Counted from the stretch's first letter, positions 48,863-62,148 are shown. The stretch is 64,000 nt of DNA from Lepturacanthus savala (GCA_030544235.1 CM060469.1:12575517-12639516); one strand, 5' to 3'. Numbers and translations are program-made. The notes: generated by a model not told the origin, from the sequence alone.

Positions 48863-50788
48863 TCATTTCAGGTCGTCGGGTAAAGTCTTGTACGGGTTGA
48901 GGATTCCTTTGGGGTCCAGCATGGTCTTGATGTCTCCCATCAGTGCGACGGCCTGGCTGGGTTTACTGTAGTAGATGTAGTTCCTCTTCTTCAGGCCCAG
49001 CCCGTGCTCGGCGCTGACGCTGCCCTGGCAGCCGGCCGTCCACTCGTAGACAAACGGCTCGATGGCGGCCAGGAGAGCAGGGTCTTTGGCAGGAGAGGTG
49101 ATGTTCAAGTGGAGGTTCCCGTCGCCTACAGGAAGAGATGGAGTCAGGCACAGGCGTCATTTCAAGTTTAAGGCAAGAACACACCCTACTAGGAGAAAGG
49201 GAAATTAAATGCAGCAATGTAGTGCGATTTGAGAGCAAAATCATGAAGCTATAGGCTACCAATAATCACTGTTTATCAGTGGTGGAATGCAATGAAGTAT
49301 TTTTACTTTGTTCTGTATTTAAGTCGTTTTTTTGTATTTGTACTTAAGTAAAACTTACTTTAAAACTGTACTTTCTACTCCTTACATTTAAGAAGTTTAC
49401 ATCATTACTCGTTATGTTATATTAACATTTTTTGTCAAAATGTTGCATGAAAAATTGCCAACTTCTTATTCTCAGAATTTGAAGTGCTTGTAAGCACCGA
49501 GCAGTGACATAGGCATAAAAAAGTAGCTCTACATTTTTTATTACAATGGCACAGCCCACAGACTGGTAACACATTGCATGAGTACTTTTATATTTGAAAG
49601 TAAATTTAAAAGTAATTAGTACTTTTACTTAAGCAGGATTATTGCTGTAGTGCTTCTACTACTACTTCTACCCGAGTAAATATTTTGCAGGGTATTAGTA
49701 CATTTACTTAAGCAATAAACTTCAGTACTTTGTCCACCCCTGCTATTAATGCATAATCAGCCTTCAGATTATGATACTTTCCATTGCAAATTAGTCTGCA
49801 CATTTCTATCTGTTCTAAATGTACCTTAAAAGGATATTATTCAAATTTTTAACACTCTTAACATGTGAGTGGATAAAGTTTCTATTTATGATTACTGGAA
49901 CAATAATGTCAAACATCAGTTTTGCTTTTAAAATGCTCAAAAAACATGGAAAAAAATTCTGTTTAACATTTACAGACTAAAATGAGTCCTACTTACACAA
50001 CTTAAGAGTCAAACTTGTAAATGCAATGATGCACAGCCAGAACACATCTGTGATGGTTTCTCATTGTGTTTCCCTGCATTACTAAAATTATTTAATTTAA
50101 AAACCCCTAATATAATTAAAATGTGTCTACTATAGTCAAGGTTTGGCCAGTGCCGTACCCAAACGACACCTCTGGAATCAGGTCAAGCTTGAAGGGTGAA
50201 AAATGGTATTTTAAGTATAGAACTCATAATCTAATGCTCACAGGCTGCTTTTCCCCCTCTGATAGACTTTGTTATGTATTTACCTACGTGTCCGTATCCC
50301 ACCACGCTTTTGGCCCGGTCCCCGAGGTGCTGTCTCATGTCCATCACCAGCTGGTAGAGCCGCGCCACAGGAAGTGAGACGTCGTATTTGTAGGTGAAGC
50401 CCTCGTGGGTCAACGCCTCTGTGACGCGCTCGCGCATCGACCACAGAGTCTTTACATGTTCAAAACGAGACAGGAAACGTGGAAAAGTTAATGGCATCAT
50501 CATTATCTGCACATTCTCACCCTGAGTCTACGCCAGAGTTTATGATCAATTCCTATAGTAATATGAATTACCTTTATTTTTGAGTCCTCGGTTGCCACGG
50601 TCCCGTCAGAAACCAACGATGACGTCATCGCCTCCTCTAAGAAGTTGTGGAGCTTCTCTCCGTCATGTGCCGGATCAGATCCAGACGTTTCTATGACGAC
50701 GTAGAATGGACAATCTGCAGAGTGGAGGGAAAAGATGAGTATGCATGTGTTTTTTTGTTTTTTTTTTAATGGTTTTACCAACTGATAA

Positions 50789-50825
<37 letters not shown>

Positions 50826-53347
50826 CGGAGATGGGATTGGGAAGTTTGAGGTGTGTATTCAGTAGCCTCATACATTCACTGTCCAAGAACTCGAAGGCCG
50901 ACAGAATTTCTCCCAGCCTGCCTTTGCAGAGCTGAAATGTGTTCAGGAGCTGCTCGAAGGTCTCGCAGCCTATAAACAGAGACAAGGGCGATTAAGCTGC
51001 CGATTCAGGACTACGACTCTAATGTTTAACGAATATGAATATAAACTATACAATTTCTGCCTGCGCACTGTGTTGTGCTTGTAGATATGAGAAATCCCTA
51101 CCCAGAAAAACCACGTTGACAGACTTGGGTTTCCGTGGACAAAGGACAGACACTGCAGTAATGACCCCCAGCGTGCCCTCCGACCCTATAAACAGCTGTT
51201 TCAGGTCATATCCTGTATTATCTTTCCTCAACGTGGCCAAGCAGTCCAGCACCTGCCCATCTGCCAACACCTGGACATGTCACATTCAGAAACACACATT
51301 AGATCAATGTAGGGCTGCAACCAACAGCCCTACATCTATTGATTATTGAAATGATTAATCGTTTAGTTGTTTGGTTCATAAAAATGGTGTAAAATGTTGA
51401 TCACAAAGCTGAAGATACAACCTAAAATGTTTGTTTTTTAGACCAGACCAGTTTTTTGAACAGTTCACAACCCAAAGATCCTCAGTTAACTATTATAGAA
51501 GACTAAAGAAACCAGAAAATAATCAGAACTAAAAATCTGGAAACAGAGAATCTGTACATTTCCTTCTTAAAAATGGACTCAAATCGTTTCCTCTGTGATT
51601 TGAAACATCAAAGTCCGTCATGTATTGACTCCACTCACCACTTCCAGACCCAGCACTGTCCCGTGTAAGGAGCCGTATCGCAGCAGCCGGAGGCCGCCTG
51701 CATTAGTGGCAACGTTGCCCCCGATGTGGCAGCTGCCTTTTGCCCCCAGATCCAGTGGCATGATGTGGTCTTTCTCCTCCAGGTACAGAGACAAGTTCTC
51801 CAGGACACAACCGGCCTGACAGGTCAGGATACCTGGAAGGAGAAAAGAATGGAATTCAATAAACTGTAGATTACATTAGATCGGATGGGATAGGACTTTA
51901 CTGAACCTTTTGGGAGGTTCCCTCAGGGAAATTGAGGGTTGATTGTTTAGTTTATAAAATACCAGAATTCAGTGAAAATGGCCGTATCATTATTCTAGAA
52001 TACCAGGTGGTGAATTCAATCTGTCATAGTGAAAGAACCCAGAAAAGCAGCAAATTCTCAAATTTGAAAACCTGGAGCCATGACAGGTTTCATTTTTTTG
52101 CTTTAAAAAGAAAAAAAAAATGATAGTATCTAAATATTTGCAGATTCATTTTCTTTCATTCAGCACATTCTTTGAGTTAATATCTTTTATGATATCTTTG
52201 CTACTGAAACCCTAAATAATCACTCAAATAACATCAGTAAAATCTGTACAGAATCAGCAGAATCACCAACATTAAAACAGATTAAATATTCAGTTAAAAG
52301 TTGAATTCCCTTTAATGAGGAACCACATCCATAAACAGTCCATCATCAGCAGGCTGTAATACTCCAGCGTTAAAGTAGGAACTAATAAAATAAAATAACA
52401 CACCATTGTTATTGCTACATGGTTATTGGAAAAGTGCACATGGTATGAGGTAGACGAGTAGATTATTCCACATGGAATTATTGGGAAAAATAAATAAATA
52501 ATTACACAGTTACCTACTATGAATACATTATTATGGATTATATAGATATAATAAAAGTACAATACAAGCAAAATAAATATAAGTTAAGCTATTGAATAGA
52601 AATGATTAGTATAGGAGAGAGACAGAGAGAGAGAGAGGATTCAGTGTTTCGAGACTCACCAGAAATGCTATCAAAGCTGAGGATGTTGTTCATGAGAGCA
52701 GTGGAGAGGATGATCTCATCATAAACTGGAACGCTTCCCCCGACCAGCCCCGTGTTTCCTCCTTGCGTGTTCACCGCCAGGTTACGGCTGTTACAATAAC
52801 TACACAAGAGGGATAAGAAGACAACTTTAAACATCTGAAACACACCGATGTCCTGTTTATCCACCAGCTGGCTGTTTGTTACCTAAGAATTTGGGAAACT
52901 TCCTCTGTTGTCTGAGGCCTCAGCAGCACTTCACTGGAACCTGATGCAAACAAAACACACACAAATCAGAAATATGAGCTACATCACCATACAAGAAGGA
53001 TAAGTTTATTCACCTCTCACTGACTTTAGCCAGTCCATGTTACTCGACTCCAACACGTCCGGATCGGTGATGGTTCTGCCTGGAAGGAGCTTCCTGAAGA
53101 AGCTCAAGTCTTCTTCAGTCACTCTGGAGAAGGGCAGCCTCTCTGGGGGTGTGGCGGGGGACGGATTCCCCCCGGCGTGCAGTTTCCGACAGCAGGCTCC
53201 GAACCGCCATGAGCCTCCGAGGGGAGTTGGACCGCAGAGACCCACATGTGGAGGTCCGGTTGTGGCCGTGGATGACGCGGTGCTGTGGGGGTTTAAATGT
53301 CTCAACGCTGTCCTCAGTCTTAGCGTCCTGTGCAGAATCCCAGCCAT
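48863..53347 (-). CDS. d2hgdh: D-2-hydroxyglutarate dehydrogenase, mitochondrial (d2hgdh)
   Basis: Nine coding exons (minus): 53014-53347, 52883-52940, 52660-52799, 51639-51832, 51102-51270, 50826-50969, 50572-50714, 50284-50449 and 48863-49125. All junctions are in phase and give 536 aa, against about 521 in human. The enzyme is a FAD-dependent matrix flavoprotein that oxidises D-2-hydroxyglutarate to 2-oxoglutarate and passes electrons to ETF. The N-terminus is Arg-rich and lacks acidic residues, as in a mitochondrial presequence. The FAD-binding loop GGNTGLVGGS lies at 144-153 and GGNVATNAGG near 216. The C-terminal substrate/metal site is complete: Arg400, Thr404, Lys415, His448, His455, Asn457 and His490 align with human R386, T390, K401, H434, H441, N443 and H476 at a constant offset of 14. 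Introns carry two repeat insertions and a CA tract next to a donor site. Confidence 0.96.
49277..49742. mobile_element. hAT-like non-autonomous transposon in d2hgdh intron 8
   Basis: The ends CAGTGGTGGA and TCCACCCCTG are imperfect inverted repeats (9 of 10). The adjacent 8-mers CTGTTTAT and CTATTAAT agree at 6 of 8 positions, as expected for a decayed 8-bp hAT target duplication. The interior is rich in 'acttaagtaaaa' and 'gtacttaagta' phrases, characteristic of a very abundant perciform repeat. There is no coding capacity. Confidence 0.7.
50793..50822 (-). repeat. (CA)15 tract beginning at the exon 6 donor of d2hgdh
   Basis: Plus-strand TG run; in the d2hgdh transcript it is a CA run starting at intron position +4, right after the GTA of the donor for the exon 50,826-50,969. 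Confidence 0.9.
51308..51600. mobile_element. Common teleost MITE filling d2hgdh intron 4
   Basis: 'tagggctgcaaccaacag', 'attaatcgtttagttgtttgg', 'cacaacccaaagatcctcag', 'actaaagaaaccagaaaata' and 'aaatggactcaaatcg' occur in the order I know from an abundant fish repeat that starts 'tagggctgcaac' and carries 'gattaatcg' termini. It occupies most of the 368-bp intron 51,271-51,638. It is non-coding; its family name is uncertain. Confidence 0.65.
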
Positions 53348-54029
53348 GGCTGCAGAGTGTAGAGGTACTAAAACAGGCTGCGGAATAGAAATGAGAAGAA
53401 TCAGGAGTTTTGCTGTTACATGGTAAAACCTCAGTGCAACACTTTTTGATTGTAGACCAGGTTGGATCTGAGTATGTGAAGCAGCCCAGAAAATTACAAA
53501 TTAACAACAAAAATCTACTCATCAGTTTTCTACCTAAGGTCTAAGCATTGATGTTGAAAAAAATCCTGCTTTTGTAATGTAAAATCCTGCTCTTCTTGTT
53601 ACTCATCAGCCAATATGGGTAGCAGCTAATAGAAAATGGATCACATCGCTTTCGCTCCAGTCTAAAACGATTTCGAAAACTAAGACCATCAATGTCAATA
53701 CATAATAACTTGCTGTACTCACCTCTGAAACTCCAACAGGAATTTGACCTTTGCGACAATTCAGGATCCTTAACGTTACAATTGTAGTAGTTGTGTAGTA
53801 ATGTAATAGTAATTGTTGTTGTTATTGCAATAATGGGAAAAATACTAAGTTTGCAAGTTACTTCCACTGAATACAAGTCAGCAAACTTCAGCAACTACTT
53901 CAGACGAGCCGACGCTGTTTTGCCTTTAAAGAAGCTAAAACTAAAATATTTGCAAAGCTAACGGTTCGGTTCTAGACTCGCAAACCTCTTGCACCTGAAG
54001 TAGCAGCTTTTTCAATCAGCTAAATTAGC

Positions 54030-54320
54030 ATGTTTGCTATCAGTTCAGCAACCAACATTCCGTCATTTCTTACCGTAAATGTTCAATCAGCAGCCGCAGC
54101 GCGGTGCGATTTACGGCAGTCAATTGTCATAGTGAAGCACGAAATCTGTCACAAAGTTCAAGGCCGGTTCAGACACTTAACAAGTATCGCATTCAGTGTT
54201 TGCAGCTAGCATGTTAGCATGTTAGCAAACACAGGAAGCAACTGAGGGTGAAACGTCATTAGAGGCTGTTCACGGACCAATCAGAAACAGGCTTTCAGAT
54301 TGAACCAATCAGCGGGAGCT
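54030..54320 (-). promoter_or_regulatory. Probable d2hgdh promoter and noncoding first exon
   Basis: Two CCAATCAG boxes (54,277-54,284 and 54,305-54,312) stand 28 bp apart upstream of GC-richer sequence (about 54,090-54,110). A minus-strand donor TTACG|GTAAGA at 54,074 could end a noncoding first exon spliced to an acceptor just upstream of the start codon (about 53,375). A second donor-like site at 53,723 (CAGAG|GTGAG) may be an alternative 5' exon. There is no TATA box, as for many housekeeping genes. Confidence 0.4.
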
Positions 54321-55104
54321 TTTTGTTATCAACAACCACAATAATAATAATAATAATAATAATAAAACCCCTAATTTATTTCTTTACTTCTGTCCACAGA
54401 GGCGAATTAGCTCATTTTATATTTTAGTATAGTCTTTAAGTTTGTGCAATTTACTTGAATACTTTCAGAGGCTGTTTTAAAGATGTTGGTATCATATAAA
54501 ACTTGCTGGACCGCAGGGAATATTTGTTCTAAATAACCACTACATTATGTAAATTATGTCACTTAATTGGGGTAAAAAAATGGGTAGTTTCCCCAAATTG
54601 ACACCTTGGACCTGAGTGATGCATCAAAAGCAATGATTAACAATAGGAAAACTACCAAGGTCAAAGAAACTTTGAAAAATACATGTAATGAAAAATGATT
54701 TGAATAGCAGAAAATGCAAATACTGCCATTATCTCATTCACTGAATCCTAGTACATCAGTGATGTTATATTCCACCACTGTACATTACATTATTAACTAA
54801 CATTAAATGGTTTATATGTGATGCTAGCTTTTTAAAGTTGAAATGGCCTGCACAGACAGGACTGATAAATTCATAGAACACAGACATGAGACAAATACAG
54901 TTGGAGCTGCTAATTGACTGGAAACAACAGATTTAGACTGAATTAAAACCAGTTGGATGTTTTAACTAAATTATACCCATTCTTGCCATGCTATTTATAA
55001 TAAGTGCATATATGTTGACAGGCCTGTGAATGAAAGAGCAATCGAGATCAGGATAAACATACAAAATTATACTTTTTTTTTCAGAAATCTGACAAAAGTT
55101 CAGA
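54321..55104. other. Intergenic region between d2hgdh and ell
   Basis: AT-rich DNA with a short ATA repeat at about 54,342-54,366. 'ttatattccaccactgta' (54,765) recalls the end of the repeat at 49,277. No gene is seen. Confidence 0.55.
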
Positions 55105-55110
55105 TTTATT
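55105..55110 (-). terminator. Putative distal poly(A) signal of ell
   Basis: AATAAA on the minus strand about 975 nt beyond the ell stop. A nearer AATAAA lies at 56,049-56,054, only about 30 nt after the stop, so two 3' ends are possible. Confidence 0.4.
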
Positions 55111-56084
55111 TCCTCATGCATTCTGTACGGTACACTGCATGCAACATCTTTTCACATCTCAATTCTTTGCCTACAGTAACAAATCCATAATTTTCTCTAC
55201 TTTGACAAGTAAACCTACACTTCAACTCGTACTGTAAATTCCCTGAATACAACTTCAAGTTCACATTATACTCAACAGTCTTCTGTGCTCGAAGAAAAAC
55301 GACTGAAGGAGAAACACCAGTGGAATACAATGAATCCAGCCCAGATTACGCTTCTTTCCCCGAGTAGATTGGGCCTGAACTGAGAACAGACAACACTGAT
55401 ACACTTTATTTTCACGAAACCCGAGTAAGAGGACAGATGTCTTGTCAGGACGTGCACATCTGCAACCCAGCTGCCATGAAGAAGAAGTAACCCTCACCTG
55501 CCGCTCATACGAGCCGTTTGGGTCTGTGCAGCGTGCATGTACCTCATGATTCCAGCTGAAAACATGAACACAGACGTGGCTGACAGAACAGATCAGCAAA
55601 TACTCAACACAGAATCTCATTCACAAAAGATCTAAAACGTGTGATGCGGACAGGAATCTACAAGTGTAGATTATTATTATATATATTTTTTAAACTTAGC
55701 ACCTTCCCTCCGCATTATCCCTTTTCTTTTTAAAGAGTAAGAGCTTAGTTTTAGGTGGAAGAGTCTTTGTGAAACTATCGTTATGCTCTGCGTCCTTGGC
55801 AGCGTCGTGTCACTGCAGAACCAGCCCTTTGGCTCGAAGAAAACATTTCATATTCTGAGAAAAAGAACTCCTATTAAAAAGGGGCTGCTTTTCCCCAACG
55901 TACCACTGCTGTTCTTCACAAATGACTTCCCAACCCTCACTGACATTTCCAGCAGGTCCCGTGAGACCTCCTGTTTAGCCGTTCCGCTCGTACAAAGCAG
56001 CTCGATGGCATTCAGCTCTGCAGCGTGAACCGTCCCCGCTTCGGGGTGTTTATTAAAGTTCACTCGTCTCCGAGTCGGGCGTCT

Positions 56085-59000
56085 TCAGTTGGGAGAGGAC
56101 CGCTCCGCACCCAGCTGCTGTTGGTCATACTGTGATATGAGCTTCTTGATGTGGGCCAGTTTGCTGTGGAGGTATTCACAGCGATTCTTTTCCTGGTTGT
56201 AGTTGGGGTTGGACTAAAAAAAAAAAAAAGAAATAAGAAAAAGAACATTATTAGGACACTATGGGAGCATATTGCATTCACTTGGGGGAAATATTTGTTT
56301 TTTCAGGGTAATTATTTTTTCTGGTATTCTGAGTGTTCGTTTTTCTGACTAATTGTTTTCAGAATCACTGTGATACTTTGAAATCCCACAGGGATCCTGG
56401 TCGATCCATGGTGGCTTACGCTCACTGGTGTATTTTCATAGACATCCTTAATTGATAGTTGATAGTATATTAATAGATTAGACTATTAATCGTTCTGTTT
56501 ATTGTAGTACATCATATTCATAATACCCTAACAACTACCTAATTTTTTATCTGAATAGGATATACTACAGCAAAAAGAATGATAGAGTACAGTATATTTA
56601 TTGAGAAAAATATGGGGGGAAAAAATTTAAATGAAAATTAAGCAAATTTTAAGAAAATACCTTTTTTATTTGCCGATACTCTTGTAGAATCTGATTATGA
56701 ACTGTCTGCAAGAGAGAAATAGAGTTTATGCAACAATAATGTCTCTAAAACAAAGCAGGTAAATTGTCTCTCAATTAAAAAAATACTAATTTTTAGACAT
56801 AACGCGCCTTTAAGTGAGGCTCAAAGCTCAATAGTGATTCCTGTACTGTAGAATAAACTACCGAGCTGAGAGGAAGGATCTTCAGAAACACTGCTGATGC
56901 ATTTTCAAGGATTTTATTGAAAGTTGAGCATCATAAAAGAACTGTCTGCAGTACAGCCCAGGATTTCCCAGTCAAATTAAAGACCTCCGCTTAATGCAGA
57001 GAGAACCCCGAAAAGATGATACGCAGAGGTCAGGCAAATCCCCCTCCTCTCTATTCGGGTGCGGTTTTTATACCCCTAAAACCCTCTACGGGGAGAGAGC
57101 AAACGTCGGTTGTTTAGATTCGACATAACCATATAAGCCCCTTTTTTGAACACAGAGTATAGATAGTTCCTCTGATTAATATATCAATGACAGTATGCAT
57201 ATGCAACCGCTACATTCAGTTCAAATAAGGAAATAACTTCATGTACTGGTGGAGTGACGGTAAGCATCTGTAGTATGTAACACTTGCGGGGAGATATGAA
57301 CACTGTGTGTCCCCCAAGACACTCTGTAGTCAGAGAAATATACCTCAGTACTAACCTTGTATTTATGTGATTCATGGTGTAACTTTTTGAGCTGGGTATC
57401 CAGCCCCATGAACTGCCGCGTCACACTGTCGATGCGGGCGTGTAGATCCAGGTACTCATTGTACTCCTTGTTAAAGTCCTGTTTGTAACTCTGTCTCTGT
57501 TCTTGGTTGCAAATCTCCGTGTACTGCCTGTAAAACAGATACTATGGTCAGATCAGTAAAGTAAAAAAAAAAATCACAAACCTGACGACCAAATGTTTTT
57601 CTTATGGAAATATTTTTTTTAGATGGCCAGTAATGACCGTTACAAGATTAACTTAAGAGAGTCTATACTTACGATAAATAATCTACTGAGTTATTGTCCT
57701 CTTGGAGCACATCAGAGTCTGACAAAATGTCTTCAGGATCTGACAAGGAAGAAAAATGTCACACAATAGAACCAAATAGTGAAATTTTGACTCTTGTAGT
57801 TAAAAGTTAACGCTGCCAGCGCGCACCGGTGCAGGCCAGAGACTGCAGTCCACACTTTTTCTTGTTGGGATCCTTGGAGCTGTGATCCGTTCTCCTTTCT
57901 TTCCTGTCTCTCCGCTTCTCCTTGATGAAACAAACACCCAATGTGTCAAATTATCAGAATATTTGATAATTTGATCAGTCCACCTCAAAAAAAAAAAAGT
58001 TTTTCTTTGCTTCTTGTACTCACCTGGTCTCCGTGTTTGTGTTTGCTCTTCTTCCTTTTGAATGTGTGTCTGTCCAGATCGGGCACGATCAGAGGGGGCG
58101 GAGGGCGGTCTGGCTGTGGGGGGTCTGCTGGGCCTTCGGGCTCCTCCTGAGCGCAGGGAGTCGGCTTCAGCCTCTCGGTCACCTCGGCGTCCTGCTGGCA
58201 GGCCGCCGACTGCAAGGAGTCAAAAAGCCTTCGAGGGTCAAGCGGGTTTTTTTGCCCGTCGTCCCCTGTCGCTCTTGTGACATTTTTATGAGCCGCGTGT
58301 TCAGATGGCCTGAATCTCTTCTTGTCACTGGCTGTTCTGCCGGACAAGTGGGATATCCTGGGCTTCTTGCTGGCCAGAGGGTCGGTGTATTCCTCTGGCA
58401 GGGAATGTTTAGGGCGGTGGGCGGGGGAGGAGTTGGGGGTGTCTCGCAGTGGGCTGACCTGGGCCTCGGGGACGGAGAGGAGGTTCTGTTGCGGTGGAAA
58501 CAGTCTCCTGCACACGAAAGAGAACAATACATTAAAAAAGGAGTGGAGAGTGGATGTGGAGAGACAACAGTTGCGTTTCCAGACACCTTTTCTTCACATT
58601 TTCAAAATTGCCAAAAAAAATACTTGGATGGAAACACCAAAATTCAAGAAGAGGATGAAAATTCGCATAAACGTTTTTACGCTAGGAGGGAGGGACATTG
58701 TCAACATAGATATATAGAAAGGAAAACGTGGCTTTTGGCTATGGAAGCAAGTTTTGGAATAAACTCTTAACTCTTTCACCCGACGACGCTCCCGAACGCA
58801 CAGAGACCGACGTGGTCGTCTCCCCTCCAGCAAACTCCAACAGCACTCATAACATTAAAAATCTTCAGCATGGTTTTGTAGCTGTCAAAATTACAGGTAA
58901 TGTTCTCCCCAGAGCCGACAGGTTCACCGGTAAATTATCCATGATCAGCTGTCGGGTGTTAACTGGCTGTCAACTGTTGTCATGGAAACATTCATGCTCT

Positions 59001-62000
59001 CTTATGACGACATCTCACATATCGAAATCACAAAATCAGCATTTCCCCAAACCCGCTCTAAAATGTTTATGCATTTGGATGGAAACCAAGTTAGTGGCAG
59101 ATAACATTACGAAACAGATAAATACATGCACCTGCACATACATACTGAATATACTGAAAAATAATGATATAACAACCTGTTTTCATCCCAGGTTGTACAT
59201 TAGCCAGATGATAATGGGTGTCTTACTAGTTTTTGTGTTTGGTTTGTGATGAAACCCTGCCTGAAAAAAAAAATGGTATAGGAATTCTCTCCAAATCAAC
59301 CACCTGTAAGAAAACAGATGATTTGCATATCAGGCAAAATACACCATGCGTCACACCGTGTGTCACATCCGCCGCAGCAGAGGGCCTCAATCAACCGACG
59401 CTGCTACACTGACCAGGGATGTGAAAAAATACTGCAAATAAAGCCAGTGGGAGGGATGCAAATGTTTTAGAGGTAAGAGGTCATCAGGTGGGGGCAGTGA
59501 CACAGAGACTTTATTGCAGGGCTGGCACGTAACCGCACAACACAAAGACAGGGTTTGTGCGGCAGGTAAAGAACGGCACTCTGCCCCGCCTCCTGTCTAA
59601 CGTCTGACATCTCACTGGTGAAGTTCTGTATTTTTGTTTACATTATGTTTGACAAATCATCTTCCTACAGAGAGATTAAGGGCATCGGTCTGATTGAGGT
59701 TTCATCAATGTTTATCTTCTGATAAAAATAAGCGCCAATTCATGAATAATTATGGAACAACATGTTCACATATTGCTACTTGCTTACCTGAGTCAATGAA
59801 GACGTATAGTGCGTCATTTCGGGCAGAGAAGCGCTATTTATTATGAATGAGGTCAAATGGGTCGAACATCGTTCCAAAGACCCACAAGGTAGCTATAAAA
59901 TAATTTGGATCCCCTCTTTAAGATCCAAGGGACTGCACTAAAGTTGCTCATTTGTTGCGGAGTCAAGTGGACTGAGTCCACCTCTTTTTGGAGGTTTGGT
60001 CGGTTTGATTTGTGCCTTTGGTTCAAATGGACCGTTTGGTGCACACCAAGCACCTCAGAGTATAATCTGTCCTTCCATCCTACCTGACAAGGATTCGTTT
60101 AAGCAGCTGCTGGTCTCCTGAGGTGTAGCCAGGCCAGTCCTTCTGCACTTCCTTATACAGACTGTCCTTTAGTACAAACATGTTGTCTCTAGTATTGAGC
60201 TGGCCGACCTACAAACACACACAAAAAAAAAAAAAATACAGTTGCATGCAGGATCACCTTCAGTGCTTCTTCTCTTCATTCACACAAGTTTGGCTTCTAA
60301 ATTCCCAAGGATTTACCTCCAGCAGCACAGAGTTGAGCAGGTCTTTGTCTCCTGCAGTCAGTCCGTCTTTCTGCAGTCTCAAGATCAGCTCAGGCCTCTT
60401 GTACGGCCTCAGAGCCAGCAGGTGCGTCACCCTCTCGCTGAGCGGCCTGTCCTGCACGTCACTCACGCTCCTTCTGCTCGATGCACAAGCGCTCTTCTTC
60501 AGCCTGGACACGCAGACGCCCTTCTTAAGATTTCCGGGGAGGGGCTCAAAGCCCGAGCCCCTCCCCTTCTTAACGCTGGCGGCTAACGTTGGCATCTGCT
60601 TGGGCGTCTGTATGGTATGTCGCGGTTTGGTCAGGCTGGCCGGGGCCGGGGCTCGCACCGTCACCCTCTTACCTGCAACGTAGCAGAAAGTCTTCTATCA
60701 AACACGGAAAACAGCACAAATAAAGCGGTTGAAACGCAGTCTTGCGGAGTTCAGAGAAGACCGAGAGAGGCTTGAATCATCAAAAGATGTGCAGTCTTCT
60801 CATTTGTGTTCTTAAATCAAGTACAAAGAGACAGGCCTGTACTAGGAACCTCCCACAGCACCACATTTAGATTAAAGTCCTCACATCTGAGGAGCCAATA
60901 TGAAAAGCAAACAATTTTTTAAAATTTATGGAGTTCATTTTGTGTTGATCAACTCATTTTTTAGCTCATCAAAATCTGCAATCTTATTTCGGAAATAACC
61001 ACAGCGGCTCAGACCTTGTGCGCAGGCTTCCTCTAAACTGCGTCGCCATCGAAACCAGTGTGTGCGTTAACATCAAGATATCTGTTAAGGAGGAAGCAGT
61101 CTCCTGTTTCCACACTTCTTTTTAAGTGCTGTGCCAGCACTTCAGAAAGGAAGGAAGTGGTTTGGTGGTTAAAATTAAAAGAGATAGTGGCAACAAAAAA
61201 AAGCTAATTGGGGTTATGCATATTTCTGGTCGGTTTGTTGTAGCTTTTGCATAACACAGAGTCACTGTATGATCAGAAGGTACAACAACAGATACTGTTT
61301 ATGCATGTGCACGCGTCTATAGAGAGGTTACTTAGAGTCACTGGTCACATGTTGCTATGGCTGTCAAATGCTGTCAAATGGCTGTCTGTGCGTTTTTTTT
61401 TGTTCTTTGGGGGGCAGTAAAAATGAGCCTGTCATCTGTAGTTCCTACCTTGGAAGCGCCCCCCATGTTTGATGACAATGGCCCCTCGGCTACGTGTCTC
61501 CTCTTCGACTTGAGCCATGCTCTGAAGAGCTTTATCGTATGAATCATCCGTGGCTTTGACCGTCATCTTCTTCTGAATCACCCCGAGACACGACAGCTCA
61601 TCTGCAGCACTGGGAAGAGGAGGGGGGCAAATAAATAGCGATCCTTATCTCTTAGTAATTTTCACATATTTAATGGTTGCATTATTACGTGTCGGGTAAT
61701 ACAATTTGGGAAAAAAGACGTTTGAGATGTAGTTTTTTAACTTTGTACAAGCTCCTAAAAGTAGTTGCTCATCCTCTTGTTAAGAGTGTAATTTATTAAG
61801 AATTTGTATTTTCCGCCCTCATAGTTTATGGTTAACTGCAGCACAGTCTGTAAAATGTCCTAGAATTTAACTGTTAAATACCTAGTACCCGAATCTTTCA
61901 TAATTTTTGCCATTAACTGTTGATTATTGTGTATTTTTATGATGTTCGGTTTCTTTTACCGAGTGCTGAGCTGCTGGACGCAGTCAAAGCTCCCGTGTGG

Positions 62001-62087
62001 ATTATCACGGGCAACATTGGTCACGCCAAAGGTGAAAATCCTCGCTTCATCTCTCTCCTTCGAGCAAGGGATTTTGATCCTCTGTAA

Positions 62088-62148
<61 letters not shown>

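Noticed and set aside
51885..51935. Possible retroelement tail ('ggactttactgaaccttttg', 'tccctcagggaaattgaggg')
   Set aside because: It faintly resembles the reverse of the fish LINE tail motif, but it is too short and diverged to call.
53037..53426. 129-codon plus-strand frame opposite d2hgdh exon 1
   Set aside because: Antisense of a GC-rich coding exon. The minus frame has the start codon, transit peptide and d2hgdh continuation.
58033..58770. 245-codon plus-strand frame
   Set aside because: It is the antisense shadow of the large ell exon (58,024-58,507) continuing into intron and repeat sequence. The minus-strand frame matches ELL and splices in phase.
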